Source: JBBQUP01 sp038212305
Lineage (GTDB): Bacteria > Bacteroidota > Bacteroidia > Bacteroidales > Marinilabiliaceae
Length of the DNA stretch: 58,902 nt
Reading direction: 5' to 3'
Assembly: GCA_038212305.1 (NCBI GenBank)
Contig: JBBQUP010000006.1
Location: forward strand, 1 to 58,902
Under the pieces are notes generated by a model, which searched no databases, was not told the DNA's origin, and saw nothing but the letters and a program-made list of their open reading frames with translations. Below, piece by piece: positions 26,564 to 36,112 of this stretch; position 1 is the stretch's first letter, and each line of letters opens with the position of its first letter. A program made the translations under genes and the position numbers.

Positions 26564-27364
26564 CTATGCTTTAGCTCTTTTCCGCTCCAAATTTTTCGCC
26601 ACCAGAATACTTATTTCGTATAAAAACACCAACGGAACGCAAACCATAATTTGACTTACCACATCTGGAGGTGTAATAACAGCAGCTAAAATAACCACTA
26701 CAACAATGGCATGTCGGCGATACTTCCTCAAGAACGAAGAGGATACTAACCCAATTTTAGCTAAGAAATAAATTAAAACCGGCATTTCAAACAATACTCC
26801 AGATGCAAGAACAATCCCTGTTAGTGTTGAAATATAGGAATCGAGTGTAATAATATTCTCTACCGACTCACTCACCTTATAAGTGCCTAAAAAATCAAGC
26901 GAAAATGGCATTATCATGTAATATCCAAATAATACACCCACTATAAATAATAACGAAACAACACCAATTGCACCCCGCGAAACTTTCTGTTCATTTTCGT
27001 GCAATGCTGGTTTTATAAACCACCACAACTCCCAAAATATGTATGGGAACGCAACAATAAATCCGGCAACAAACGACACCCATACATGAGTTGTGAACTG
27101 CCCCGACATGGAAATATTCTGGAATTTAAGCGGTACTTTATTAATACAAAGTGATGTCATTTGAGTATAATCAGCCAAATGACACATTAATCGATTCATT
27201 GGAAAATCAGAATGGCCAGGTGCTAAAATTATTTTATCAAATAAAAAATCCTTGAAAATAAATGCAGCAATAGCAACAGCAAAAATTGCTAAAACGCCCC
27301 TAAACAAATGCCACCTTAACTCTTCAAGGTGTTGTAAAAATGTCATTTCACTTTTCTTACTCAT
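26564..27364 (-). CDS. tatC: Sec-independent protein translocase TatC
   Basis: The 266-residue membrane protein starts with MTFLQHLEELRWHLFRG, containing the conserved FxxHLxELR Tat-signal-binding motif. Six membrane helices can be drawn, and the conserved FPYIFWELWWFIKPAL segment lies near the middle. The first periplasmic loop is longer than in E. coli, with two cysteines (CHLADYTQMTSLC), as seen in other Bacteroidota members. tatA/tatB are not in the window. It is probably co-transcribed with lptB. Confidence 0.95.
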   Translation of the reverse strand: MSKKSEMTFLQHLEELRWHLFRGVLAIFAVAIAAFIFKDFLFDKIILAPGHSDFPMNRLMCHLADYTQMTSLCINKVPLKFQNISMSGQFTTHVWVSFVAGFIVAFPYIFWELWWFIKPALHENEQKVSRGAIGVVSLLFIVGVLFGYYMIMPFSLDFLGTYKVSESVENIITLDSYISTLTGIVLASGVLFEMPVLIYFLAKIGLVSSSFLRKYRRHAIVVVVILAAVITPPDVVSQIMVCVPLVFLYEISILVAKNLERKRAKA

Positions 27365-27953
27365 AACATATATAAAAGAATCGTTTATTGCGGCTGAAAG
27401 TTAAAAAATTATGGCGTATTACCAATGAAATGAATTGCTAGCTTACATATTAATATCAGAATCGAGCACGCTAAAATCCATTTTTAAATTTTCATGAATA
27501 ATGAAGTATTTATTACATTTAATGATATTGGCGTGAAACACACCTCCGTAAAAAACTCATTTACTTACATATAACCATTTTCTATGCGCTATACATTAGT
27601 TTAAAAGAGCAAGGATTTTGATTTCAGAAAAGAATAATTAAATGTTAAAAATTCACAAAAATGCAACCAATAAATACTTCTTTCGACACATTAAGTACTT
27701 CATTACAACCATTAATCTTAACTTCGTGAGGCTTTTGAAAATTCCGATGACCAAAATTATTTGGCAGACCTGCTTTTATTTTATAACTTCATTTAGGAAA
27801 ATAACTGTTGATAAACCCGAATCAATTAAAACTGAAATTTTCCAAAACCTAAAAATGATTTTTTTTATCTGCAAAAATACCAATGGTTGAACTACAAAAC
27901 AACTGGTGGAATTTTTGTAAAACTTGTGAAATGATTGAAACAGAGAAAGGGCT
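27365..27953. other. intergenic region upstream of tatC and recQ
   Basis: This 589-base AT-rich gap separates the divergent tatC and recQ. The only feature supported is a possible recQ promoter at 27887-27917. Short frames on both strands have AT-driven composition and no recognisable product. No hairpin or repeat of note is seen. Confidence 0.5.
27887..27917 (+). promoter_or_regulatory. probable recQ promoter
   Basis: TTG (27887-27889), then 20 bases, then AATTTTTG (27910-27917), which has one mismatch to TAnnTTTG. The ATG lies 37 bases beyond the -7 box. Confidence 0.4.
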
Positions 27954-30128
27954 ATGTTACAAGAAATTGACTTAACTAAAAGTTTAAAACAATATTTTGG
28001 ATTTGATAAGTTCAAAGGAAATCAAGAACAAATTATTAGAAATGTTCTCGATGGGAATGATACGTTTGTCCTTATGCCAACTGGTGGCGGCAAATCTCTT
28101 TGTTACCAACTTCCAGCATTACTAATGCCAGGAACTGCAATTGTTATTTCACCGCTTATCGCATTGATGAAAAATCAGGTTGATGCGATGCGCAATTTTA
28201 GCGATGAAGATGGCGTAGCTCACTTTTTAAACAGTAGCTTAACTAAAGCAGCTATTAATTTGGTTAAAGAAGATATTTTAAGTGGGAAAACAAAGTTACT
28301 TTATGTAGCACCCGAATCATTAACCAAAGAGGAAAACGTACTATTTTTAAATCAAATAAACATTTCATTTTATGCAGTTGATGAGGCTCATTGTATTTCA
28401 GAATGGGGACATGATTTCCGACCTGAATACCGACGCATCAGACCTATAATCAATGAGATAGGACACGCCCCCGTAATTGCACTTACAGCAACTGCTACAC
28501 CAAAAGTTCAACACGACATTCAGAAATCGTTGGGCATGGCAAATTCATTGCTATTCAAATCATCATTTAATCGTCCTAATTTATATTACGAAGTACGACC
28601 CAAAACAGCTGCATCCAAAGAGATTATTAAAATCCTTAAAAGTAACCCCGGTAAATCGGCCATTATTTACTGCTTAAGTCGAAAAAAAGTAGAGGAACTT
28701 GCTGAATTACTTACGGTTAACGGCATAAAAACAGTACCATATCACGCAGGAATGGATGCCACTACCCGGGCATTAAATCAGGATAAATTTTTAATGGAAG
28801 ATGTTGACGTAGTTGTGGCCACCATTGCATTTGGGATGGGAATAGACAAGCCTGACGTACGATTAGTTATACATTACGATATTCCAAAAAGTCTTGAAGG
28901 TTATTATCAGGAAACAGGCCGTGGTGGACGTGATGGCGGAGAAGGGCGTTGCATTACCTTTTATAGCTACAAAGATATTGTTAAGCTTGAGAAATTCATG
29001 CAAGGCAAGCCTCTGGCAGAACAAGAAATTGGCAAACAGCTGTTACTCGAAACTGTATCTTATGCTGAATCGTCGGTTTGTAGGCGACAATTATTACTTC
29101 ACTACTTTGGCGAAAGATACGAAGCAGAAAATTGCGACAACTGTGATAATTGTGTGCATCCAAAAGAACAATTTGATGGACAGGATGATATAGTAAAACT
29201 CATAAAAGTAATTGTTGAGCTTAAGGAAAAGTTTAAAGCCGATTACTTGATTAGTATTCTTACAGGAAATAATACCAATGCCAATAAGTCATACAACCAC
29301 GACGAGCTGGAAATATTTGGAATAGGCGACCATGAAGAAGAAAAATACTGGAATGCCATTATTCGTCAGTCTCTGGTATCAGGGTTTCTAACTAAAGAAA
29401 TAGAAAATTATGGCATTATAAAAGTAAACCCCAAAGGTCATGAATTTTTACTGAACCCCGAGCCTATTTTACTTTCGAAAGACCACGATTTTGACAATGT
29501 TGAGGACGAACCAATTGGAGGTACTGCAGCTGTAGATACAGCACTGTTTTTAATGCTTAAAGATTTGCGCAAGCAAGTTGCTCGAAAAAAGGAACTTCCT
29601 CCATTTGTTATTTTTCAAGATCCATCGTTGGAAGCAATGGCCACATTTTATCCTATCAATCTTGAAGAATTGCAAAACATCCCAGGAGTGGGTTCAGGAA
29701 AAGCCAAACGATTCGGAAAAGAATTTATAGATCTTATTAAACGTCATGTTGAGGAAAATGACGTAGATCGTCCAATGGACATGGTGGTTAAAACAGTTGC
29801 TAATAAGTCGAAATTAAAAATCGGCATTATTCAAAGCATTGATCGAAAAGTAATGCTTCATGATATTGTTAATTCGAAAAACATTACCATGGATGAATTG
29901 CTTAAAGAGATTGAATCAATTGTTTACTCAGGAACACGTGTAAATATTGACTATTATATTGAGGAGCATATTGATCCAGATCATTGCGATGACATATTTT
30001 ACTATTTTAAAGAGGAAGCTGAGACAGATGATATAACAGCTGCCATTGAAGAACTCGGCGAAAATGAATACACCGAAGAAGAAATTCGTTTGGTACGGAT
30101 TAAGTTTATTTCTGAAGTTGGAAACTAA
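27954..30128 (+). CDS. recQ: ATP-dependent DNA helicase RecQ
   Basis: The 724-residue 3'-5' helicase has Walker A MPTGGGKSLCYQLPA (about residue 42), the DEAH box in VDEAHCISEWGHDF (about 142), and helicase motifs IV-VI ending in QETGRGGRDG. The RecQ-C zinc site follows (CRRQLLLHYFGE and CDNCDNC, about 375-400), then a winged helix and an HRDC domain (about residues 525-605, with IPGVGSGKAKRFG). The last 110 residues form an additional helical region common in longer Bacteroidota RecQ proteins. It acts alone; no recJ or recF is nearby. Confidence 0.95.
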   Translation: MLQEIDLTKSLKQYFGFDKFKGNQEQIIRNVLDGNDTFVLMPTGGGKSLCYQLPALLMPGTAIVISPLIALMKNQVDAMRNFSDEDGVAHFLNSSLTKAAINLVKEDILSGKTKLLYVAPESLTKEENVLFLNQINISFYAVDEAHCISEWGHDFRPEYRRIRPIINEIGHAPVIALTATATPKVQHDIQKSLGMANSLLFKSSFNRPNLYYEVRPKTAASKEIIKILKSNPGKSAIIYCLSRKKVEELAELLTVNGIKTVPYHAGMDATTRALNQDKFLMEDVDVVVATIAFGMGIDKPDVRLVIHYDIPKSLEGYYQETGRGGRDGGEGRCITFYSYKDIVKLEKFMQGKPLAEQEIGKQLLLETVSYAESSVCRRQLLLHYFGERYEAENCDNCDNCVHPKEQFDGQDDIVKLIKVIVELKEKFKADYLISILTGNNTNANKSYNHDELEIFGIGDHEEEKYWNAIIRQSLVSGFLTKEIENYGIIKVNPKGHEFLLNPEPILLSKDHDFDNVEDEPIGGTAAVDTALFLMLKDLRKQVARKKELPPFVIFQDPSLEAMATFYPINLEELQNIPGVGSGKAKRFGKEFIDLIKRHVEENDVDRPMDMVVKTVANKSKLKIGIIQSIDRKVMLHDIVNSKNITMDELLKEIESIVYSGTRVNIDYYIEEHIDPDHCDDIFYYFKEEAETDDITAAIEELGENEYTEEEIRLVRIKFISEVGN

Positions 30129-30130
30129 AA

Positions 30131-30218
30131 ATACTGGATTCAATGTCGTTTAGTTAGGCTGTAAGCCTAAAAGCATTAGCACTTTCAGCGCTTAACTAAA
30201 CGAAATTGATACTGGATT
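30131..30218. mobile_element. 68-bp palindromic element with 10-bp flanking direct repeats (REP/MITE-like)
   Basis: Direct repeats ATACTGGATT lie at 30131-30140 and 30209-30218. Immediately inside are 16-base terminal inverted repeats, CAATGTCGTTTAGTTA (30141) and TAACTAAACGAAATTG (30193), matching at 15 of 16 positions. Between them a perfect 7-bp hairpin TTAGGCT-GTA-AGCCTAA and a weaker AAGC/GCTT arm would give a three-way junction. The abutting direct repeats look like a target-site duplication. It lies just after the recQ stop codon, so it may also shape the mRNA 3' end. Confidence 0.6.
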
Positions 30219-30351
30219 ATAGAAAAACATATATGAAGATGAAAAAGATGAAATTAGAATGTTTATCATCTGAAATCATATAATCTATCAGTCTAATATC
30301 TATTTTTTACTATCTCGGTATTCATTTAAATAAAACTTAAACAGCGAAAGT

Positions 30352-32400
30352 TTAATAATTCTGATAATCCAAATTTCGTTGTTTTTGATTGAAATAATAA
30401 CTCAATTGAAACTTGAAATCATTTTTTGTATTCGCATCAATTAAATCGTTTCCACTTCCAATTTGCTCACGATCGAAATAAACAGTTCGAGAATATCTAA
30501 CCCATCCAGTAATAGAATTTGAGACTTGCCAGCGCATTTGTGCAATTATCCGACTCCCATCACCAGAAAAAGATGGGATCGACATGGCATACAACACATC
30601 GGGTTCATAGGCATATAAACGTGAATTGAAATCATCGGTTTTAAACCTACACAAACGCAAATTCATCAACAAATCAGGTTTTTGTATTTGATAGATAATA
30701 TCTTGGTAAATCATAGCACCCCATGAAACATCCATTGAAGATTCATCATAACAGGTGGTTTCTATGCGTCCACGTAGCTTTAACGAATGAGAACAATTTA
30801 GAGAATAACTCCATCGTAAGTTCAACTGTTTATTTTCACTAACCCGAAATGCAGCAGGATCAGCACTTAATGTATTACTAGGCTTCGTTCTAAATCGCAC
30901 CATCCACGTATTCGTAAATGGCTGGTAAACACCAGTTTCCAATCGCGATAACGTTTCCATTCCGTTCGAAGGAGCATCTATCCCATATCGAAGCCAAAAA
31001 TTAGAGTAATAGGCTTGCTGTACATACCATTGAGCTTTGCTCGAAAGAGAAAAAAGCGCACTTACCTGCAAAAATTCTTGCCCAGCTGGATCTGAACCAT
31101 ACGATTGAGCAGAATTATAGGGAGAATAAAACTTTAGAGGTACACGTTGATATTTTATACCAAGTTGAATGCGATCCTTTCCATTCCATAATAAACCACT
31201 TACAAATGCAATGTTTTTTTTGTTTGATGATGCAATTTCGCCAAATAGAGTGCATTGACCTAATGTAGCTCCTGCACTAATAAAAGCAGAATTAATTTCA
31301 TTGCCCGAAAATCGATAAATCTGATAAGCTTGTGTGCCAATATCGATAGGTTTAGATAATTGATAATGATAATAACCACTTTCGATGATAGCATGATTTA
31401 ATTTAAGTCGAAAAACAGATCCAGCTAAAAGCTCATTTGCATTAGTTTGGGATGATAATTCAGAATTTGTACGATGATAACCCGTTCGATAAATTGTTAC
31501 CATTGCATTTGAATCAGTATTTAAGGAGCCATCAATACTTTTATAACTTGCAAAAGACATTACACTTAAGCATTTGCTAACAGTCATTTCAACTGCAGCA
31601 CCTCTTAAAAACCGATTTTCATCCATTGAAGCCACACCAAATAAACCTTTCGAGCGTTCGCGAATTGAAAGAGGAGAACTCATATTTCCAATTGAATAGG
31701 ATGTACTCAACCATAAACCTTGCCCATATTTCAAACCAAAATCGCCCAGAATAATTTTTTTGCAAAACCTCCATTTATTAATCTCAACAAACCCCGAAAA
31801 ATGATCAGGAAGTTTACTTTTTTCATTGATTAACGTTTCTCCTGCATCTTTTTCAAAAACTAATCCTGTTTTAGTTGTTCCCAACTCGCCCGAAAATCGC
31901 GAGAGCATGCGATGATTAGAACCAGCATAAACCGCAGGATTCTCAGCTGTAGATTTATATCCTTTGGATTTTTCGAATGTAAACTGATCGCGAATTAATG
32001 CGTTTATTGCCACGTTTTTTACATACCGATCGACGGGTTTAACTTCAACAAAAGGTAATAGCAATCGTATGGAATTATCGTTAAACCCTGCGATTGCATT
32101 AAGTTCATATATCGACATTAAAGGACCATTACTATATCGATAATAAAAAAACTCTTCGATTTGTTTATCAGTGAGAAAAAAAAAGTTTGATAAATCGTCT
32201 TTTGAGCACGTGTTTAAATTTAAAGGGTGTTGCGACAAATAAATCCATTGATCCGCTTCGCTTTCCAAATCTGTTTCAATGCCCGATTCTACCAATTGCT
32301 GCATCCATTGCCCAAAATCAAAACTATCGTTTAATACTTGTCCTACTAAACCTATTGTGCAGCTCAAATAAAGCATTAGAAAATAAAATCTCAAAAACAT
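30352..32400 (-). CDS. exported helix-hairpin-helix protein with predicted outer-membrane barrel
   Basis: The 682-residue product has a signal peptide (LMLYLSCTIGLVGQ). Residues about 50-120 contain two ComEA-like helix-hairpin-helix units: HPLNLNTCSKDDLSNFFFLTD and the following MSIYELNAIAGFNDNSIRLLLPF. The rest, from about residue 125, is rich in alternating strands with aromatic ends, typical of an outer-membrane barrel (for example GDFGLKYGQGLWLS). Such HhH-barrel proteins occur widely in Bacteroidota as uncharacterised proteins. HhH units usually bind DNA; in this position DNA uptake or a structural role are both possible. It follows the barrel gene at 32409-33248 by 8 bases. Confidence 0.78.
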   Translation of the reverse strand: MFLRFYFLMLYLSCTIGLVGQVLNDSFDFGQWMQQLVESGIETDLESEADQWIYLSQHPLNLNTCSKDDLSNFFFLTDKQIEEFFYYRYSNGPLMSIYELNAIAGFNDNSIRLLLPFVEVKPVDRYVKNVAINALIRDQFTFEKSKGYKSTAENPAVYAGSNHRMLSRFSGELGTTKTGLVFEKDAGETLINEKSKLPDHFSGFVEINKWRFCKKIILGDFGLKYGQGLWLSTSYSIGNMSSPLSIRERSKGLFGVASMDENRFLRGAAVEMTVSKCLSVMSFASYKSIDGSLNTDSNAMVTIYRTGYHRTNSELSSQTNANELLAGSVFRLKLNHAIIESGYYHYQLSKPIDIGTQAYQIYRFSGNEINSAFISAGATLGQCTLFGEIASSNKKNIAFVSGLLWNGKDRIQLGIKYQRVPLKFYSPYNSAQSYGSDPAGQEFLQVSALFSLSSKAQWYVQQAYYSNFWLRYGIDAPSNGMETLSRLETGVYQPFTNTWMVRFRTKPSNTLSADPAAFRVSENKQLNLRWSYSLNCSHSLKLRGRIETTCYDESSMDVSWGAMIYQDIIYQIQKPDLLMNLRLCRFKTDDFNSRLYAYEPDVLYAMSIPSFSGDGSRIIAQMRWQVSNSITGWVRYSRTVYFDREQIGSGNDLIDANTKNDFKFQLSYYFNQKQRNLDYQNY

Positions 32401-32408
32401 AGCGATCG

Positions 32409-33248
32409 TTAGTTATTAAATTGAATACCTAATCCCACGGATGATACCCATCCCAACGGTAAAGTATGATGAAAACCAACATGGCAGACTAACGATTTTT
32501 GCAAATAAGCTAATCCTAAAAACTGAACTGGATTTACAAAACTCATGCGTCCTTGCATTTGCAAGCCTCTACACATTTCAATGTTTAATCCACCAAATAA
32601 ATAAGTGTTGGAGTTAGTTATTTCAAATTCTGAATAAACTTTAGCAACATTTAGTAACTTATAAGCTATTCCAACTGAGTATAACGATGATAACTTTTCG
32701 CTATAATATGTATAATCGATTTTTGCTCCCTCGGGATTAACAATGTGAATGCCAAGCACCCAATTCTTTTTAATATCGCATAAAATTCCAACTTCGCTAA
32801 ACAGTGTACCAACCTCACGTTCACCAACCATTGTATGACTAAAATAATTAAACCTCACCGAACATGAAAAAACAGGACCAAATCGGCGAGCCAGTCCGAA
32901 ATTATATCGTGAGGTCGCAAATCGCTTGTCGCCCAGCCGATTGATTCCCACTTGAAAAACCCCAAGTTTTGTTCGGTATGAAGATGCAAATCCTTTAACC
33001 GACAAAGAAGGCAAATTGTATCTGTTCTCGTAAAAAATATAACCTGATACAGGTAAATGATTTATGACTGCCGCAGGATTTGAAGTTGCTGAATAGTCAG
33101 TTGAATTCACACATGTTTCAGGAGTTAAAACGCTGCTGAATATTAAAGATCCTTCGCTTTCTTGAGCAAAAGAAAATACAATCGTCGTAAAAAAAATAAT
33201 ACTAGCAGCAATTATTCTCATCCTTTTAAAGAGATCAATAGGTAACAA
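32409..33248 (-). CDS. exported outer-membrane beta-barrel protein, partner of the HhH protein
   Basis: The 279-residue protein has a signal peptide (IIAASIIFFTTIVFSFAQ) and begins its mature part with the N-A-A-x-x-x-x-P-type opening (SATSNPAAVINHLP), known from PorV/UPF0164-like barrels of Bacteroidota. Strands then alternate up to the aromatic-rich end VSSVGLGIQF. It is shorter than PorV. The 8-base gap to the HhH gene implies co-expression and perhaps a shared complex. The substrate is unknown. Confidence 0.7.
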   Translation of the reverse strand: MLPIDLFKRMRIIAASIIFFTTIVFSFAQESEGSLIFSSVLTPETCVNSTDYSATSNPAAVINHLPVSGYIFYENRYNLPSLSVKGFASSYRTKLGVFQVGINRLGDKRFATSRYNFGLARRFGPVFSCSVRFNYFSHTMVGEREVGTLFSEVGILCDIKKNWVLGIHIVNPEGAKIDYTYYSEKLSSLYSVGIAYKLLNVAKVYSEFEITNSNTYLFGGLNIEMCRGLQMQGRMSFVNPVQFLGLAYLQKSLVCHVGFHHTLPLGWVSSVGLGIQFNN

Positions 33249-33480
33249 TTTATTCTATTATTTTATCATACAATAAATAAAGATAAATATTATGATGAAA
33301 TTACAAAACATTTAATCGTTGTTATATTGCTATTTGCAAAATTTAAATAAACATACAACATTACAATTGTTGTTGAGATAGAAATTGCATTACAACATAA
33401 AATAAAATTATCAACCTAGTAATAATTTGTGATTTCGCCTGAAAGCTATTTTAAACACTAGATTTTTCTGCAATTTTTCA

Positions 33481-33488
33481 TATTTTTG
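33481..33488 (+). promoter_or_regulatory. -7 box upstream of hpt
   Basis: TATTTTTG matches TAnnTTTG exactly, 28 bases before the hpt ATG. No TTG is visible at the usual distance. Confidence 0.45.
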
Positions 33489-33516
33489 CACCTCAGAACA
33501 AACAAAAAGTCGTTAA

Positions 33517-34053
33517 ATGAAACGTATAAAACTTGCTGACAAGGAGTTTGAATTATCAATAACTTCAGGTCAAATAGAAAAAGCTATTTGGCAAATGGCA
33601 CTACAAATGGAGACTGATTTGAAAGATAAAAATCCATTAATGATTTGTATTCTCAACGGTTCTTTTATGTTCGCAGCTGAATTAATGAAAAAATTAACCG
33701 TTCCATGTCAGATAAGCTTTTTAAAGCTTGCCTCTTACCAAGGAGAAAAATCATCGGGCAACTTAAAAGAACTTATAGGGTTAAACGAATCGTTAAAAAA
33801 CAGAACAATTGTAATTTTAGAAGATATTGTAGATACCGGTATTACCATTGAAAGCACTATTCAGCAAATTGCCGCACATGATCCTGCTGAAATAAAGGTA
33901 GCCACATTGCTTTTTAAACCCGATGCTTGCCTCAAACAAGTGAAATTAGATTATGTAGGACTTAGCATTCCTAATGATTTTATAGTTGGCTTTGGGTTAG
34001 ATTATTTGGGTTATGGACGTAATCTTCCTGATATTTATACAGTAATAAACTAA
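33517..34053 (+). CDS. hpt: hypoxanthine (guanine) phosphoribosyltransferase
   Basis: The 178-residue enzyme salvages purine bases by transfer to PRPP. The PRPP-binding loop VILEDIVDTGITI (about residues 100-111) is intact, as are the early LNGSFMFAAELM segment and the C-terminal base-site sequence VGFGLDYLGYGRNLPDIY. The length is normal for this family. It leads a plus-strand run hpt-adk-obg, an arrangement I recall from other Bacteroidota, though adk has its own 96-base upstream gap. Confidence 0.95.
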   Translation: MKRIKLADKEFELSITSGQIEKAIWQMALQMETDLKDKNPLMICILNGSFMFAAELMKKLTVPCQISFLKLASYQGEKSSGNLKELIGLNESLKNRTIVILEDIVDTGITIESTIQQIAAHDPAEIKVATLLFKPDACLKQVKLDYVGLSIPNDFIVGFGLDYLGYGRNLPDIYTVIN

Positions 34054-34149
34054 TTTTCAGTCATATATTCTTATTTTTATTAAATTAGTTCTTTTTTATT
34101 GAAGGGATTATTGTAATGGAAATAGAACTAATTTAAAACCGTCATCATC

Positions 34150-34722
34150 ATGTTTAATATCGTTATTTTTGGCCCTCCGGGATCAGGGAAAGGAACTCAA
34201 AGCGAAAAGCTTATTGAAAAATATGGGTTTATACATATTTCTACTGGCGATTTGCTTCGTTCCCAAATAAGCCACCATACCCAATTGGGGGTTCTAGCCA
34301 AAAGTTATATTGATGAAGGAAATTTGGTTCCCGATGATTTAATTATAGACATGATTGATCATAAACTTGATAATCTTTACAATGCCACAGGCGTTATTTT
34401 TGATGGATTTCCTCGAACAAAAGAACAAGCAATCGCATTGAAAGCTCTATTAACAAGTCATAAAGTGAGCGTAGATTTAGTTGTAAATTTAAACGTTGAT
34501 AAAAACGAAGTTATTGATCGATTGCTTAAACGAGGTGAAACATCTGGAAGAACTGATGATAATCTAGAAACCATTGAAAAGAGGCTTCAAGTTTATCATG
34601 ATCAAACGGAACCAGTTATTGATTTTTACAAAAAAGAAAAAGTCTTAATCGACATAAAAGGAATGGGTAATATTGATCAAATATTTGAATGTATTTGCTC
34701 TTCCATTGAAGCCATTAAATAA
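34150..34722 (+). CDS. adk: adenylate kinase
   Basis: The 190-residue enzyme interconverts ATP, AMP and ADP. The P-loop GPPGSGKGTQ is at residues 8-17, the AMP-binding HISTGDLLR follows near residue 29, and DGFPRTKEQA is near residue 84. The LID is short (RGETSGRTDDNLETIEKR), with no four-cysteine zinc site, so it belongs to the short-LID type. All catalytic arginines expected in LLKRGE, SGRTDD and KRL can be seen. Confidence 0.96.
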   Translation: MFNIVIFGPPGSGKGTQSEKLIEKYGFIHISTGDLLRSQISHHTQLGVLAKSYIDEGNLVPDDLIIDMIDHKLDNLYNATGVIFDGFPRTKEQAIALKALLTSHKVSVDLVVNLNVDKNEVIDRLLKRGETSGRTDDNLETIEKRLQVYHDQTEPVIDFYKKEKVLIDIKGMGNIDQIFECICSSIEAIK

Positions 34723-34760
34723 CACAACACATATAACAACAATAACCACTGCCTTTTTAG

Positions 34761-34768
34761 TACCTTTG
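34761..34768 (+). promoter_or_regulatory. -7 box upstream of obg
   Basis: TACCTTTG matches TAnnTTTG exactly, 30 bases before the ATG. No TTG element is present at the usual spacing, so obg may be transcribed both from here and from the upstream genes. Confidence 0.45.
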
Positions 34769-34798
34769 CCGTGGTTATAAATTGAAGCAAATAAATAA

Positions 34799-35812
34799 AT
34801 GGCGAGTTCGAACTTTGTTGATTACGTAAAAATATACTGCCGCTCGGGTAAAGGAGGAGCTGGTTCTCGACATTTTCGTCGCGAAAAATTCATGCCCGAA
34901 GGTGGGCCCGATGGAGGTGATGGAGGTCAAGGTGGACATATTATTGTAAGAGGTAATCAGAATTACTGGACTCTGATTCACTTAAAATTTCATCGCCACA
35001 TTTATGCAACCGATGGTGGATCAGGTGGCAAATCGAAAAGTACCGGTAAATCGGGTGAAGACAAAATTATTGAAGTGCCACTCGGAACGGTTGTCAAAAA
35101 TGCCATTACTGGCGAATATCTGTTTGAGATAACCGAGCATGGCGAAGAAAAAACGCTTGCTCAAGGCGGACGTGGAGGTCTGGGGAATTGGAATTTCAGA
35201 ACCGCAACACATCAAACACCACGTTTTGCGCAACCCGGAGAGCCATCTATAGAACTTGAAATTGTACTGGAACTCAAAATATTAGCCGATGTTGGCTTGG
35301 TTGGATTTCCTAATGCAGGTAAATCAACGCTTTTATCGGTTGTATCGGCTGCTAAACCCGAAATAGCCGACTATGCATTTACCACATTAGTCCCTAATAT
35401 TGGAATAGTCTCGTATCGCGATAATCAGTCGTTTGTAATGGCCGATATTCCTGGAATTATCGAAGGCGCACACGAAGGGAAAGGACTAGGAATCAGATTC
35501 TTGCGCCACATCGAACGCAACTCAATCCTACTGTTCATGGTAGCAGCCGATAGTGAGAACATTAAAAAGGCTTACCACACATTACTTAACGAGTTAGAAC
35601 TATACAATCCCGAATTACTCGATAAACGCAGAATTTTAGCCATCTCAAAAGCTGATATGTTAGATGCAGAGCTGATGCTTGAAATCGAGAAAGATCTACC
35701 AGAACTTCCATCACTCTTTATTTCATCGGTGAGTGGATTTGGAATTACAAACCTTAAAGACATAATTTGGAAAGAGTTAGAACTATCAAACAATGCTCCT
35801 GAAGAGAAGTAA
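34799..35812 (+). CDS. obg: Obg family GTPase (ObgE/CgtA)
   Basis: The 337-residue GTPase acts in 50S ribosome assembly and stress signalling. The glycine-rich Obg fold covers residues 1-158 (GGPDGGDGGQGGHI and GGSGGKSKSTGKSGED). The G domain follows with GFPNAGKST (about residue 169), switch region TTLVPNIG, DIPGIIEGAHEGKGLG (about 217) and SKADM for the guanine site. It has no C-terminal OCT domain, as expected for the shorter Bacteroidota proteins. It is closed by a terminator. Confidence 0.96.
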   Translation: MASSNFVDYVKIYCRSGKGGAGSRHFRREKFMPEGGPDGGDGGQGGHIIVRGNQNYWTLIHLKFHRHIYATDGGSGGKSKSTGKSGEDKIIEVPLGTVVKNAITGEYLFEITEHGEEKTLAQGGRGGLGNWNFRTATHQTPRFAQPGEPSIELEIVLELKILADVGLVGFPNAGKSTLLSVVSAAKPEIADYAFTTLVPNIGIVSYRDNQSFVMADIPGIIEGAHEGKGLGIRFLRHIERNSILLFMVAADSENIKKAYHTLLNELELYNPELLDKRRILAISKADMLDAELMLEIEKDLPELPSLFISSVSGFGITNLKDIIWKELELSNNAPEEK

Positions 35813-35834
35813 ATTATCACTAAAACCAATATAG

Positions 35835-35872
35835 TCCCCAATGCTTCATTTTAGTTTTGGGGATATTTTTTT
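35835..35872 (+). terminator. intrinsic terminator of obg
   Basis: TCCCCAA and TTGGGGA pair perfectly around a 15-base loop and are followed by TATTTTTTT. It starts 22 bases after the obg stop codon. Confidence 0.75.
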
Positions 35873-36020
35873 GCATAAGCTCGAAATGTTAAAATAGCTT
35901 TTGTTAAAATATTATGGCTGAAACCATCACTCCCATTATCAACCTGATAAGCTGCATATTACATTTTAACCAAAAGCTTTTCCTCGACACAACATTCTAG
36001 ACCTGTTAATAAGTTAATTA

Positions 36021-36049
36021 TTGCAGGTTTCTTCTTTTAATTATATTTG
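36021..36049 (+). promoter_or_regulatory. promoter of the topoisomerase IV genes
   Basis: TTG (36021-36023), 18 bases, then TATATTTG (36042-36049), an exact -7 consensus. The start codon is 63 bases beyond the box. Confidence 0.6.
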
Positions 36050-36112
36050 AGAAAAAATTTTGAAAGAGGTTGCTCTCAATCGATTACTTATGTTTAACAC
36101 AATAGCGCAGCT

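Larger units (their letters stand above)
35813..36112. other. intergenic region between obg and parE
   Basis: The 300 bases contain the obg terminator (35835-35872) and the parE promoter (36021-36049). Between them I see only AT-rich sequence with no ORF. Confidence 0.5.

Noticed and set aside
27642..27890. 82-codon frame upstream of recQ
   Set aside because: AT-driven composition, no promoter or recognisable motif, and overlap with a frame on the other strand.
30141..30208. Palindrome after recQ as a simple intrinsic terminator
   Set aside because: No T run follows, and exact 10-bp direct repeats flank it, which a terminator would not explain.
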